Shown here in pieces: positions 28,773-38,564 of a DNA stretch of 64,000 bases. The translations under genes and the position numbers were made by a program. Source of the stretch: Acinetobacter boissieri. GTDB taxonomy: Bacteria > Pseudomonadota > Gammaproteobacteria > Pseudomonadales > Moraxellaceae. The notes beneath the pieces were generated by a model, which searched no databases, was not told where the DNA came from, and saw nothing but the letters and a program-made list of their open reading frames with translations. Within the stretch, counting starts at the first letter, position 1. Each line of letters begins with the position of its first letter. The stretch is taken from NCBI RefSeq assembly GCF_900096955.1, contig NZ_FMYL01000006.1, positions 140,379-204,378 on the forward strand, in the 5' to 3' direction.

Positions 28773-30073
28773 GCGCAGAACAACCCCAAGCGGTTTACCA
28801 TAAGCGTAAGCATGCAGCACGTACAACAGATGAATATTTATTTCATCAGCTCGTGCCTTACTTGGGCAATAAACGCCGTTTATTGCATTTAATTTTAGAA
28901 GCCCTTGAAATGACAGGCACGCTTAATCCTGATTATCAGCAAAAACGTGCCCCTATTTTTGCAGACTTTTTTGCAGGCAGTGGGGTGGTATCTCGCTTGG
29001 CTCGTCAAAATGGCTATCGGGTAATTGCCAATGACTGGGAGCCTTATAGTCATGCACTCAATCATGCGGTGTTGGCCAATACTGTCGCACCTGAGTTTAA
29101 ACAGCTTGGGGGTTATCAAAAAGCCATTGATTATTTAAACCGATTACCTTTAGCCAAAGGTTGGGTCACACATAATTTATGCCCACGTAATGATGAAGAA
29201 TATGACCCTGCTAAAGATCGTTTATTTTTTAAACGTAGAAATGGCATGCGGATTGATGCAATTCGTCAGCAGATTGCGATTTGGCAATCTGAAGGTGCAA
29301 TTGATGATGTAGAAATGAGTGCATTGTTGGCACCTCTGTTGTATTCGGCCAGTTTTGTGAGTAATACCAGTGGTGTATTTAAAAGCTTTCATCATGGCTG
29401 GGGTGGCAAAACACAAACTGCTTTAGAACGTATTGAATCTTTGCTGTGGCTAACACCCAGTCGTTTTTCTGATAAAGGTGACTTAAAACAGCCTATGGCA
29501 GAAATGTGGTGTGTAGATGCGCAGCACTTAGCCAATCAAATGAGTCATTTTGAAGTAGACGTGGCATATTTAGACCCACCATATAATCAGCATGCATATA
29601 GTAGTAACTACCATGTGTTAAATTCACTCACTCTATGGGATCAATTAGATTTACCTTCACCAGATACCAAGGGCTTTAAGAGCGGAATTGATCGTGCATG
29701 GCGTAAAGAACGGCCCAGCCTTTACAACTCTTCGAAATATGCAAAAGATGCTTACGAAAAATTGCTAGAAACAGTAAATGCACGTTTTATTTTGACCAGC
29801 TATTCTACAGATGGCAATATTTCAGCCACAGATTTGCTCAAAGCCAATTTGGCACGAGGTAAAGTGACTTTACTCACGCAAGATGTACCACGCTACCGTG
29901 TGAGTAAGCAACGTCAGTCTGAGCGTGCACGTGTACTTGAGTTTATTGTGATTACAGATACACATGCCAAATCAGGGCCTCCACTACGTCAACTTTTGGC
30001 ACAGCTGTATCATTATGCTGAACTGGGTGGTGTTGATACCTCTGGGGTTAGTTCACAACTTGCGCTGTGGTAG
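28769..30073 (+). CDS. aamA: orphan N6-adenine DNA methyltransferase (AamA-like)
   Basis: This 434-residue D12-class methylase carries a motif-X-like 'PYLGNKRRLL' (30-39), the AdoMet motif 'FFAGSG' (67-72) and the catalytic 'DPPYNQ' (269-274), separated by a long target-recognition region. No restriction endonuclease is nearby. It is inserted between ribD and ribE and overlaps ribD by 4 bp. From memory, an Acinetobacter baumannii orthologue at this position (A1S_0222, called AamA) was shown to be an adenine methyltransferase linked to surface motility; orthology is inferred from position and motifs. The target site cannot be deduced. Confidence 0.85.
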   Translation: MSAEQPQAVYHKRKHAARTTDEYLFHQLVPYLGNKRRLLHLILEALEMTGTLNPDYQQKRAPIFADFFAGSGVVSRLARQNGYRVIANDWEPYSHALNHAVLANTVAPEFKQLGGYQKAIDYLNRLPLAKGWVTHNLCPRNDEEYDPAKDRLFFKRRNGMRIDAIRQQIAIWQSEGAIDDVEMSALLAPLLYSASFVSNTSGVFKSFHHGWGGKTQTALERIESLLWLTPSRFSDKGDLKQPMAEMWCVDAQHLANQMSHFEVDVAYLDPPYNQHAYSSNYHVLNSLTLWDQLDLPSPDTKGFKSGIDRAWRKERPSLYNSSKYAKDAYEKLLETVNARFILTSYSTDGNISATDLLKANLARGKVTLLTQDVPRYRVSKQRQSERARVLEFIVITDTHAKSGPPLRQLLAQLYHYAELGGVDTSGVSSQLALW

Positions 30074-30089
30074 CGTTGAAGGAAAATTT

Positions 30090-30749
30090 ATGTTTACAGG
30101 TATTGTTGAGCGAGTTGGGCGAGTTAAAAGCCTACAAAATATCGCAGGTGATGTACGTATTACCATTCAAACAGATTTAGATTTAGCAGATGTTCACCTC
30201 GGTGACTCAATTGCGACCAATGGCATTTGTTTAACGGTCGTAGCTTGGGGTAAAGATTGGTATGCAGCTGATGTATCTAATGAAAGTTTGAATCGAACCA
30301 CATTGGCACACTGGCAAATGGGGCAGGTAGTAAATGTGGAAAAAGCCATGCTTCCAACCACACGTTTTGGTGGACATATTGTCAGTGGTCATGTCGATGT
30401 TGTGGGTGAAATTACTGCAATACGTCACGATGCACGTTCATTATATTTTGAAGTCACAGCCCCAAAAGAGATTGCTAAATATTTGGCAGAAAAAGGCTCG
30501 GTGACTGTTGATGGTATCAGCTTAACGATTAATCATTTAAATGGTTGTGTATTAAGTTTAAATTTGATTCCACATACAGCTGAACGTACTAATATTTCTT
30601 CATGGGTTGTTGGTGCAAAAGTAAACTTAGAGGTCGATATTTTGGCACGGTATATCGAGCGTTTATTACTTGGTGATCGCGCAGCAGAGAGTGCTCCAAC
30701 TTCAAATATTAGTATGGAATTTTTAGCGAATAATGGCTTTTTAAGATAG
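30090..30749 (+). CDS. ribE: riboflavin synthase alpha subunit
   Basis: Riboflavin synthase dismutates two 6,7-dimethyl-8-ribityllumazine molecules to riboflavin. The 219-residue protein starts MFTGIVERVGRV and consists of two lumazine-binding barrels: 'IATNGICLTVVAWG' in the first; 'GSVTVDGISLTINHLNGCVLSLNLIPHTAERTN' in the second. GAAGGA lies 6-7 bases before ATG 30090. The frame is open upstream to 29964, but that part overlaps the methylase and is not homologous. It is the last gene of the nrdR operon; ribBA and ribH are elsewhere. Confidence 0.96.
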   Translation: MFTGIVERVGRVKSLQNIAGDVRITIQTDLDLADVHLGDSIATNGICLTVVAWGKDWYAADVSNESLNRTTLAHWQMGQVVNVEKAMLPTTRFGGHIVSGHVDVVGEITAIRHDARSLYFEVTAPKEIAKYLAEKGSVTVDGISLTINHLNGCVLSLNLIPHTAERTNISSWVVGAKVNLEVDILARYIERLLLGDRAAESAPTSNISMEFLANNGFLR

Positions 30750-30753
30750 TCGA

Positions 30754-31359
30754 CTATTTGTTTTTGGCAGGACTGGCTTCGGTCATTTGTGCCAATGACA
30801 ATTTAATTTCATCTTGTGTGGCCTGATGCAAGTTTTGCGTAAATTCATTTACCACTTGCTTGAGTTTATTTGCGAGTTCTTCTGCTTCGAGTTCCAATAA
30901 GATACTCATACTTTCAAGCGCTTGTTGCTCTTTTTTGTTGCTTTTTTTAAGCGTACTTATACCTCGACTGGCATATTGTTGTGTCTGCGCTATAAGTTCA
31001 TTTTTAAGCTGGTCTAAGTGCTGTGCACGGTGAAGATATTGCTGATTTTCATCTGCAATGAATGATGCTTGTTGTTCTTGCTCTTGTTGGCGCTGTTGTG
31101 TTAAAGCTTGTTCTCTTCTGTACTGTTCTTGTTGTTTGGCTTTTTCTAAGCGCTCTGCTTTTAATGTTGCATATGTGTCATAAATGGATTGTTCAGACTG
31201 TTGCTGTGCTTGATCATTGTATTTTTGCCATACATCAAGTTGACTGTTTGGTTGTAGTAATTCACAAATACGCTCAAGGTCCGCAATATAGGTCGCCCGT
31301 ACAGCATTTGGGGTGTTAAGCCAACGCGTTGTGAATTGTTCTCCAACGTTTAAAGTCAT
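30754..31359 (-). CDS. Gln-rich coiled-coil protein of unknown function
   Basis: This 201-residue, highly charged protein has no signal or membrane segment. Residues about 60-130 are a continuous Gln/Glu/Arg coiled coil ('LKAERLEKAKQQEQYRREQALTQQRQQEQEQQ'), and a second helical region at 140-190 ('KKEQQALESMSILLELEAEELANKL') resembles phasin-like helices. Its order after pepA and holC suggests a shared transcript. Its stop codon lies only 4 bp from that of the converging ribE, with no terminator between. Function unknown. Confidence 0.65.
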   Translation of the reverse strand: MTLNVGEQFTTRWLNTPNAVRATYIADLERICELLQPNSQLDVWQKYNDQAQQQSEQSIYDTYATLKAERLEKAKQQEQYRREQALTQQRQQEQEQQASFIADENQQYLHRAQHLDQLKNELIAQTQQYASRGISTLKKSNKKEQQALESMSILLELEAEELANKLKQVVNEFTQNLHQATQDEIKLSLAQMTEASPAKNK

Positions 31360-31390
31360 GTGATTTACTCCATTTTATATAACGATGAAT

Positions 31391-31795
31391 TTACAGTTTA
31401 AATGTTTTTGGTGTGATCTTTGATTGTCTGTAATATTTAAACTTATCCCGCCCAATCATTTTGGCATCTTCGTTATTTTCTATAATTTCAATAATATCGC
31501 TCACTGTATCAAGCTCACTGATGGGTTGATTTGAAAAATTAAACACAATCCATTCATGACTTGTAGGCAGTTGAGCAGAAATACAGACCTGACCACGTTG
31601 GCAGTCAATGCCATGCGTAATAAAACTTGTGGGGTCAAATGACCACAATAATTCATCAAGTTGTTGCTGTTGTTGGGTGTTCGGACAGTACCACCATAGT
31701 TTTTGACTATTTTTAACGATTTTTCGTGCCAAACGGCAGGCACTGTGTGCCTGCGGTTCGGTACTTGTTTCAAACAGATAAAAGCGAACTTGCAT
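31391..31795 (-). CDS. holC: DNA polymerase III chi subunit
   Basis: Chi links the clamp-loader psi subunit to single-stranded-DNA-binding protein. The 134-residue protein has the family start 'MQVRFYLFETSTEPQAHSACRLARKIVKNSQKLWWYC', the 'LDELLWSFDPTSFITHGI' segment and the SSB-binding-type 'ISAQLPTSHEWIVFNFSNQP'. It lies 2 bp after pepA, the standard pepA-holC order in gammaproteobacteria. Confidence 0.9.
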   Translation of the reverse strand: MQVRFYLFETSTEPQAHSACRLARKIVKNSQKLWWYCPNTQQQQQLDELLWSFDPTSFITHGIDCQRGQVCISAQLPTSHEWIVFNFSNQPISELDTVSDIIEIIENNEDAKMIGRDKFKYYRQSKITPKTFKL

Positions 31796-31797
31796 AA

Positions 31798-33228
31798 TTA
31801 CGCTTTAACACGGTTTGCAATAAATTGCGTAAGTAAAGGCACTGGACGACCTGTTGCACCTTTATTTGCACCCGATGTCCATGCAGTACCTGCAACATCT
31901 AAATGTGCCCATGTGTAGTCACGGGTAAAGCGTTGTAAAAAACATGCAGCTGTTGTTGCGCCTGCACCGACTGGGCCTGTAATGTTGCCCATGTCCGCAA
32001 AAGGAGAATCTAAGCCATCTTGGTAGTCTTCAATCACAGGCATGCGCCATACACGGTCGAAGGTTTGTTCGCCTGCAGTATTAATTTCGGTAACCAATGC
32101 ATCGTTTGGAGAAAATACGCCACTTAAAATTTTACCCAAAGCCACAACGCACGCACCAGTCAAGGTCGCAATATCAATCACTACTTCTGGGTTAAAGCGT
32201 TTGACATACGTCAGCGTGTCGCATAGTACCAAACGACCTTCGGCATCTGTATTTAAAATTTCAACGGTTTGACCACTCATAGTGGTTACAACGTCACCGG
32301 GGCGAACAGCATTGCCTGATGGCATATTTTCAGCGGCTGCAATTGCACCCACCACATGAATTGGTAAACGTGCTTCGCACAGTGCACGAATGGTACCAAA
32401 TACAGATGCAGCACCACACATATCAAATTTCATTTCGTCCATACCAGCACCAGGTTTTAACGAAATACCACCTGTATCGAAAGTCACGCCTTTACCGACC
32501 AACACTATCGGGGCTTCTTCACGTTGTGCATTGTATTCGAGCGTAATGAGTTGGCCTTCACGATCAGAACCTTGACTTACTGCCAAAAATGCACCCATTC
32601 CAAGGTCAGCCATTTTTTGTTCGTCAAGTACTGTGACTTTAAGTAAGTCAGGGAACTCGGCAGCGAGTGACTGAGCAACTTCTGCTAAATATGCTGGGTA
32701 GCAAATGTTGCCGGGTTTGTTACCCAAATCACGAGCGAGGTTTTGACCAGATTCTAATGCATTGAGTAATTCAACTTGAGCCGTAGTCAGTGTTGTCCCT
32801 ACAAGGTGAATATCTGTGAGGACTTGCTCATGTTTTTTTGATTTAAACTCATCATAGTGATAGTTAGCTTGAGTCAGGTTTAACGCAAAAATATAGTGGA
32901 ATTGTTCAGGTAAAGCAGAAATATCAACATCAATAACATCAAACTTTTTCTGTGCCAGTTGAATGACCTGTTGCGCAAGTTTGCTGAGCTGGCGTGTGTT
33001 GAGTGTGCTTGTATCACCTAAACCAATGAGAGTCGTTGCGACTGAATAGGTGCTTTGACCAAGCGTAGGCAATACTTCATTGAAATTGGCAGTAAATTTT
33101 GCATGCTGTACCAGCGTGTCGAGTTGTTCGATGCCTGTTTGTTTTGAAGCTTGAGCAAGCTGTGTACTATCAATGAAAGAAAAAAGGGCAGGGCTATTGT
33201 TAAGCTGTGGAGACAAGAAAAGTTTCAT
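31798..33228 (-). CDS. pepA: leucyl aminopeptidase (cytosol aminopeptidase, M17)
   Basis: PepA is a hexameric two-metal aminopeptidase that, in E. coli, also binds DNA to assist Xer recombination. The 476-residue protein holds the metal and active-site segments '[19 protein letters not shown]', '[10 protein letters not shown]' and '[12 protein letters not shown]' (M17 signature), and ends '[14 protein letters not shown]'. It heads a minus-strand operon with holC and a coiled-coil gene, divergent from lptF by 217 bp. XerD is also encoded in this window. Confidence 0.95.
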   Translation of the reverse strand: MKLFLSPQLNNSPALFSFIDSTQLAQASKQTGIEQLDTLVQHAKFTANFNEVLPTLGQSTYSVATTLIGLGDTSTLNTRQLSKLAQQVIQLAQKKFDVIDVDISALPEQFHYIFALNLTQANYHYDEFKSKKHEQVLTDIHLVGTTLTTAQVELLNALESGQNLARDLGNKPGNICYPAYLAEVAQSLAAEFPDLLKVTVLDEQKMADLGMGAFLAVSQGSDREGQLITLEYNAQREEAPIVLVGKGVTFDTGGISLKPGAGMDEMKFDMCGAASVFGTIRALCEARLPIHVVGAIAAAENMPSGNAVRPGDVVTTMSGQTVEILNTDAEGRLVLCDTLTYVKRFNPEVVIDIATLTGACVVALGKILSGVFSPNDALVTEINTAGEQTFDRVWRMPVIEDYQDGLDSPFADMGNITGPVGAGATTAACFLQRFTRDYTWAHLDVAGTAWTSGANKGATGRPVPLLTQFIANRVKA

Positions 33229-33445
33229 ATGTACTGAACGACCTTTAATTTCTAGGATAGAGGGGTTTGATCAAAATAACATTAGATATGAAGTCAACAA
33301 AACCTGCAATAATACGGTACAGTGTTTTGTTGTAAAACTGCATATTATAGATGAAAGAATAGCAAAGACTGTGCCATATGCTTTTTTATTCTGTGTATTC
33401 GGTTAAACTAAGCGCATATTTGTTTTTCGATCATGGAAAATACTT

Positions 33446-34537
33446 TTGATTATTCGGCGTTATCTGGCGAAACAGGTTTTAGCAACCACAATTGTTGTGG
33501 TGGTATTACTCACGCTCATTATGATGGGTGCAAGACTCATTAAATATTTTGGTGTGGCGGCACAAGGTCGTTTAGACAGTGGTGTGCTCTTTAGTATTAT
33601 TGGCTATCGCCTACCTGAGTTTCTGACACTTATTATCCCATTGGGTTTTTTTATTGCCTTAATGCTGGTGTTTGGACGTTTATATACTGACAATGAAATG
33701 GCAGTATTTAATGGTAGCGGTATTAGTCGCAACCGTTTGGCAGGTTTGCTTATACCATTGACTGCATGTTTATTGGTATTGCAAATTGCGCTCATGGGCT
33801 GGATTTCACCTTGGGGGTTGCGTCAATTCCAACAGTTGACCAGTGCCCAAGCTATTCGTACCGGTTTTGATTTGGTTCGGCCAAAAGAGTTTGTCTCTTC
33901 GGGACCATATACGATTTACGCCAGTGATTTATCTGAAGATCGAAAAAACTTAAAAGACGTACTTTTTTATCAGCGGGCTCAAGCTGAAAATAAACCAGAT
34001 ATTGTTATTTTAGCCCGTGAAGCGAAACGTGTAGATATTCCAGATGACACAGCCAATGTGGTTGATTTAATTGATGGTCGCCGTTATGAAATACGACCAG
34101 GTCAAGTGCAATATTCTCAAGCAGAATTTAAAAACTATCGTTTGCGTATTGAAAATGACCGTGAAGCGGCTGTTTCTGGTGACCAAGTTGAGTCGATGAG
34201 CATGGCAAAGTTATGGAAAAAACGTCATGATGCTGTGGTTCAAAGTGAGTTGGGCTGGCGTATTTTTGGCCCTTTTGTGATTATTATTGCGCTCATGCTT
34301 GCCACGATTTTATCTGAAGTGAATCCAAGGCAAGGCCGTTACTATCGTTTACTACCTGGTATTTTAATTTTTGCCAGTTTAATTGTGGCACTCATGGCTG
34401 TAAAAACACGTATGACTCGTGGCGAGCTTCAAATTTGGGCATATCCTGCAGTGGTTTTGCTATACGGCATTGTCACGTTGGTCTTTATGAAATCGCCAAA
34501 CTTAGCCCCTAAAATTAAATCTAAATTGAGCAAGTGA
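33446..34537 (+). CDS. lptF: LPS export ABC transporter permease LptF
   Basis: LptF with LptG forms the inner-membrane channel that extracts LPS/LOS for the Lpt bridge. The 363-residue protein has three N-terminal helices ('RRYLAKQVLATTIVVVVLLTLIMMG', 'LPEFLTLIIPLGFFIALMLVFGRLY'), a periplasmic beta-jellyroll (about 130-260) and three C-terminal helices. The start is a TTG with GGAAAA 6 bases upstream; the only nearby ATG (33433) is out of frame. It is 9 bp from lptG and divergent from pepA. Confidence 0.94.
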   Translation: MIIRRYLAKQVLATTIVVVVLLTLIMMGARLIKYFGVAAQGRLDSGVLFSIIGYRLPEFLTLIIPLGFFIALMLVFGRLYTDNEMAVFNGSGISRNRLAGLLIPLTACLLVLQIALMGWISPWGLRQFQQLTSAQAIRTGFDLVRPKEFVSSGPYTIYASDLSEDRKNLKDVLFYQRAQAENKPDIVILAREAKRVDIPDDTANVVDLIDGRRYEIRPGQVQYSQAEFKNYRLRIENDREAAVSGDQVESMSMAKLWKKRHDAVVQSELGWRIFGPFVIIIALMLATILSEVNPRQGRYYRLLPGILIFASLIVALMAVKTRMTRGELQIWAYPAVVLLYGIVTLVFMKSPNLAPKIKSKLSK

Positions 34538-34546
34538 GGTCCATGA

Positions 34547-35617
34547 ATGTTTGCACGCCGTCTTATTGCCAAGCATGTTACCAAAACCACAGCACTTGCT
34601 ATGTTAGGCGCAACCGCTGTTTTAACCATGTTACAGGTATTGTTTACTTATTTGGCTGAACTGAGCCAGTTAAAACATGGCTATAATGCCATTCAAGCAT
34701 TGCAGTTTGTTGGGTGGAATACACCGCACTATTTATATCAGATTTTACCTATTTCGGCTTTAATTGGCGCCGTGATTGGCTTGGGTACGCTAGCATCAAA
34801 TAGTGAATTGGTGGTCATGCGCTCAGTGGGTGTAAGTTTGTGGCGTATTGTGGGCTGGGTCATTCGTTCAGCCATGCTTTTAGTGATTTTATCTTTCGCT
34901 TTGAGTGAATGGATCATTCCGTATAGCAGTGAAAAAGCAGATGGTCTAAAAAAATATCAAACGGTTGCTTCTTTAGGTGAAGTGAAAGGCTATTGGACAC
35001 GAGAAGGCCAACGATTCATTTATATTGATTATGCAAATGACCAAGGTGCTTTGAAAAATATACAAGTACTCAATTTTGATGATCAATACCGCCTCAATAC
35101 ACTGACCAGTGCTAAAACAGGTCAATTTAAAACAGATGGTCATTGGCTGTTGGGCAATAGTGATGAAGTCACTATTCAGCAAACAGGTAATGCAGTATTA
35201 CAACATGCGACACAGCAAGATTTTGAATTGGCATTACAACCTAAATATTTACATATGGTGACGATTGATCCTGAAGATTTATCGCCAAGTCAGCTCGTTT
35301 CTTTTATTGGCTATTTGTCTGAATACAGCCAAGTGCCTAAAACCTATCAATTGGCATTTTGGAAAAAAGTGGCCATGCCATTTTCGTTGATTGCATTGGT
35401 TGTGGTGGCATGTTCGTTTATTTTTGGCCCATTACGTCAGCAATCTATGGGTTTTAAATTGGTCATCGCTTTATTTGTTGGCTTAGGTTTCTATTACTTA
35501 CAAGACTTTTTAGGCTATGCCAGTTTGGTATATACCCCATCACCTTTGTGGTTTGTTTTTGGCCCTATTGCGCTGATTTTGCTTATTGGTGGTTATTTAT
35601 TACACCGTGCAAAATAG
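34547..35617 (+). CDS. lptG: LPS export ABC transporter permease LptG
   Basis: LptG is the partner of LptF in LPS transport. The 356-residue protein has helices at about 13-35, 55-80 and 100-120, a periplasmic jellyroll (about 130-260) and C-terminal helices, with 'ISALIGAVIGLGTLASNSELVVMRSVGVS' as the typical coupling region contacting the ATPase LptB. GTGAGG precedes the ATG. An overlapping ATG at 34543 is in a different frame. Confidence 0.94.
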   Translation: MFARRLIAKHVTKTTALAMLGATAVLTMLQVLFTYLAELSQLKHGYNAIQALQFVGWNTPHYLYQILPISALIGAVIGLGTLASNSELVVMRSVGVSLWRIVGWVIRSAMLLVILSFALSEWIIPYSSEKADGLKKYQTVASLGEVKGYWTREGQRFIYIDYANDQGALKNIQVLNFDDQYRLNTLTSAKTGQFKTDGHWLLGNSDEVTIQQTGNAVLQHATQQDFELALQPKYLHMVTIDPEDLSPSQLVSFIGYLSEYSQVPKTYQLAFWKKVAMPFSLIALVVVACSFIFGPLRQQSMGFKLVIALFVGLGFYYLQDFLGYASLVYTPSPLWFVFGPIALILLIGGYLLHRAK

Positions 35618-35726
35618 TGTGAATTGGGGTTGTAAATCTTTGTAGCTTACCACCTTGGTAACATAGTCTATTGCTCAGAAATTAGGTAATATAGATATTT
35701 CAAGTAAACAACAAAGAGAATATACA

Positions 35727-37274
35727 ATGACGGACGCTAAGGTTGGCAAGATTCCGCATATCTTGGTCATAATGGATGGTATAGGTCATAGAGAAATAGC
35801 CGCAGATAATGCTGTGCTTGCAGCAAAAACGCCAAATCTCGCCCAAATGAAAAAGAATCACCCACACAGTTTAATCTCTGGCTCAGGTGAAGATGTGGGG
35901 TTACCTGAGGGGCAAATGGGTAACTCAGAAGTCGGACACATGAACCTTGGTGCTGGCCGTATTTTATATCAAGATTTTACCCGTATTACGAAAGACATTC
36001 GTACAGGCGAATTTGAAAAAAATCCAGTACTTGTAGATGCGGTAGAAAAAGCCAAAGCGGCGCACGGTGCAGTACATATTATTGGCTTGCTTTCAGCAGG
36101 TGGTGTACATGCCCATGAAGATCATATTGCAGCCATGTCTGAGCTCGCACTTAAACGCAATGCTAAAGTATATTTACACGCATTTACCGATGGCCGAGAT
36201 ACTCCACCAAAAAGTGCACAGCCATCATTAGAAAAGCTCGATGGTTTATTTGCAAAATATCCAAACCAAGGGCGTATAGCCACAATGGTTGGTCGTTACT
36301 TTGCAATGGATCGTGACAACCGTTGGGATCGTGTAGAGCAAGCGTATCGTGTGATTACAGAAGGCGAAGGCCTACGCACAGCACCATCTGCACAAGATGC
36401 TTTAGCACAAGCATATGAAGCAGGTGAAACTGACGAATTTGTAAAAGCAACGCGTATTGGCGATAAAGCCCCTGTACAAGATGGCGATGTTGTTATTTTT
36501 ATGAACTTCCGTGCAGACCGTGCACGTGAGTTAACTCGTGCTTTTGTAGAAACCGATTTCACAGGTTTTGAGCGTAAAGTACAGCCAAAACTGTCTGAAT
36601 TTGTGATGCTGACACGTTACCAAGCTTCTATTAAAGCACCTGTAGCGTATATGCCTACAGAGCTACACAACAGCTTAGGCGAATATGTATCTAACTTAGG
36701 TAAAACACAGTTACGTATTGCCGAAACTGAAAAATATGCCCATGTAACTTTCTTTTTCAGTGGCGGGCGTGAAGACGAGTATCCTGGTGAGCAACGTATT
36801 TTGGTAAAATCACCAAATGTTGCAACATATGACTTACAGCCTGAAATGAGTGCTTATGAAGTGACAGACAAAGTCATTGAAGCATTAGAGTCTGAAGCAT
36901 TTGACTTAATCATCTTAAACTTTGCCAATGGTGATATGGTTGGTCATACTGGGGTATTTGATGCCGCAGTGAAAGCTGTAGAGACTGTAGATACATGTGT
37001 CGGTCGCATTTATGATGTTGTCAAGGCAAAAAAAGGCCACATGCTAGTCACAGCAGATCATGGTAATGTAGAGCAAATGCAAGATTACGTGAGTGGTCAG
37101 GTACATACGCAACATACTACAGAACCTGTGCCATTTATTTATGTTGGCCCAACACAGGCGACCATTGCTGATGGTGGTATTTTAGCCGATGTTGCACCAA
37201 CGCTTTTAGCACTTATGAAGTTGCCACAACCTGAAGAAATGAAAGGTCGTAACTTAGTGACACTCACCCCTTAA
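35727..37274 (+). CDS. gpmI: 2,3-bisphosphoglycerate-independent phosphoglycerate mutase
   Basis: GpmI interconverts 3- and 2-phosphoglycerate in glycolysis and gluconeogenesis, using two manganese ions. The 515-residue alkaline-phosphatase-fold enzyme has the metal aspartate in 'VIMDGIGHR', the catalytic Ser in '[17 protein letters not shown]', '[11 protein letters not shown]' and the second metal cluster '[12 protein letters not shown]' and '[11 protein letters not shown]'. AAAGAGA precedes the ATG. It is followed after 11 bp by an S41 protease gene. Confidence 0.97.
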   Translation: MTDAKVGKIPHILVIMDGIGHREIAADNAVLAAKTPNLAQMKKNHPHSLISGSGEDVGLPEGQMGNSEVGHMNLGAGRILYQDFTRITKDIRTGEFEKNPVLVDAVEKAKAAHGAVHIIGLLSAGGVHAHEDHIAAMSELALKRNAKVYLHAFTDGRDTPPKSAQPSLEKLDGLFAKYPNQGRIATMVGRYFAMDRDNRWDRVEQAYRVITEGEGLRTAPSAQDALAQAYEAGETDEFVKATRIGDKAPVQDGDVVIFMNFRADRARELTRAFVETDFTGFERKVQPKLSEFVMLTRYQASIKAPVAYMPTELHNSLGEYVSNLGKTQLRIAETEKYAHVTFFFSGGREDEYPGEQRILVKSPNVATYDLQPEMSAYEVTDKVIEALESEAFDLIILNFANGDMVGHTGVFDAAVKAVETVDTCVGRIYDVVKAKKGHMLVTADHGNVEQMQDYVSGQVHTQHTTEPVPFIYVGPTQATIADGGILADVAPTLLALMKLPQPEEMKGRNLVTLTP

Positions 37275-37285
37275 AAGGAATGTAC

Positions 37286-38461
37286 ATGATTGCACCACAC
37301 AAAATAATTGCCCTTTGTTTAGGTTTAATAAGTTGTGTGGGTCATGTTGCAAATGCTGCCGATACACAGTTTTCGGCAGCACCTTCAGATTTTGATAAAA
37401 ACACCACAAGTAACCAAGAAATTCCTATAGAGTCTATTCAAAATTTTGTGCAAATTTATGCCCTGATTAAAGATAATTATGTAGATGAAAGAGCAGATGA
37501 CCAACTGTTTGATCAAGCCATTAAAGGACTTGTGAGTGGCTTAGATCGTTATTCCCGTTATTTGTCGCCAGAAGACTATAAAAAATTATTACAGTATACC
37601 GATGGTGATTTAGCATCCATTGACTTCGAGCTGATTTTAGATAAGTCAAAACAACAGTGGTTTATTCGTGGTTTAAAAGATACTTCAGATTCAGCAAAAC
37701 TAGGTTTACATAATGGACAATCTATTTATAAAATAGATGGTGTGGAGTTGAAAGATTTAACGGTCGAGCAAGTTAAAAACTTGGTTTATGGTGCAATTGG
37801 TACAGCCATTAATTTACAAACGACGCCAACATCACCCACAACAATTATTATTAGAAATCGAAAAATCGAAGCGGAAGTGAGCAGTAATTTATTAAAGAAT
37901 CAAGTTTTAGTCATTAAAGTTCCTGTATTTCAACAAGAAACAGCCAGTGAAATTAAAAATATTTTAGATCGCTCTGTACGTAAAAACGTTAAAACTGTAT
38001 TGATTGACTTAAGAAATAATCCGGGTGGATTGTTGTCTTCAGCAGTAGAAACTGCAGATTTATTTTTAACCAGTGGTGTCATTGTAAAAACGGTGAGTCG
38101 ATCTGAAGGAAGCCAGACCTTTCAGGCTTTGCCAAGTAAAGAATCTAATGATTTTAAGGTTGGTATATTGATTAATCAGCGTTCTGCTTCTGCGGCAGAA
38201 GTATTTACTGCGGCGTTGAAAGACCATCGCCGTGCATGGGTGATGGGTGAAAAAAGTTATGGTAAAGGGGTTGTACAAAAGCTATTTCCATTACCTAATG
38301 GTGCTGCAGTACAAATGACAGTGTCACACTATATTACACCAAGCGGTAGCATGATTGATGGTAAAGGAATTATACCTAATCAAGTCATCACACCTGTGAG
38401 TGACGAAAAAGACAGTACCTATTTAGATGAAGTCTCAGATGCATTACTAGTACAGCCTTAA
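37286..38461 (+). CDS. S41-family C-terminal processing peptidase
   Basis: The 391-residue exported serine protease has a signal peptide ending 'VGHVANA', an N-terminal helical part ('YALIKDNYVDERADDQLFDQAIKGLVSGLDRYSRYL'), a divergent PDZ domain (about 110-190) and the S41 catalytic domain. Nucleophile Ser lies in 'NQRSASAAEVFTAA' and the general-base Lys in 'SYGKGVVQK'. CtpA-type enzymes trim periplasmic peptidoglycan hydrolases and lipoproteins. AAAAGGA favours ATG 37286 over 37280. In many gammaproteobacteria an envC-like gene lies between gpmI and ctpA; it is absent here. Confidence 0.9.
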   Translation: MIAPHKIIALCLGLISCVGHVANAADTQFSAAPSDFDKNTTSNQEIPIESIQNFVQIYALIKDNYVDERADDQLFDQAIKGLVSGLDRYSRYLSPEDYKKLLQYTDGDLASIDFELILDKSKQQWFIRGLKDTSDSAKLGLHNGQSIYKIDGVELKDLTVEQVKNLVYGAIGTAINLQTTPTSPTTIIIRNRKIEAEVSSNLLKNQVLVIKVPVFQQETASEIKNILDRSVRKNVKTVLIDLRNNPGGLLSSAVETADLFLTSGVIVKTVSRSEGSQTFQALPSKESNDFKVGILINQRSASAAEVFTAALKDHRRAWVMGEKSYGKGVVQKLFPLPNGAAVQMTVSHYITPSGSMIDGKGIIPNQVITPVSDEKDSTYLDEVSDALLVQP

Positions 38462-38564
38462 AGTCAATGAGTGGTACTAAGCATCATTGCGTTGGGATTT
38501 TATAGCCCCCATTATTTAAAATCTTGTAGAGGCTATGATTTAATAGAATTGATTTAGATCGCTA

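Noticed and set aside
28769..30073. Restriction-modification system
   Set aside because: The methylase has no endonuclease gene beside it; flanking genes are riboflavin enzymes, so it is best seen as an orphan methylase.
29964..30089. N-terminal extension of ribE
   Set aside because: The extra codons overlap the methylase gene in another frame, and MFTGIVERVG at 30090 with GAAGGA upstream is the conserved start.
33433..33445. ATG as possible lptF start
   Set aside because: It is out of frame with lptF. The TTG at 33446 gives the conserved MIIRRYL start.
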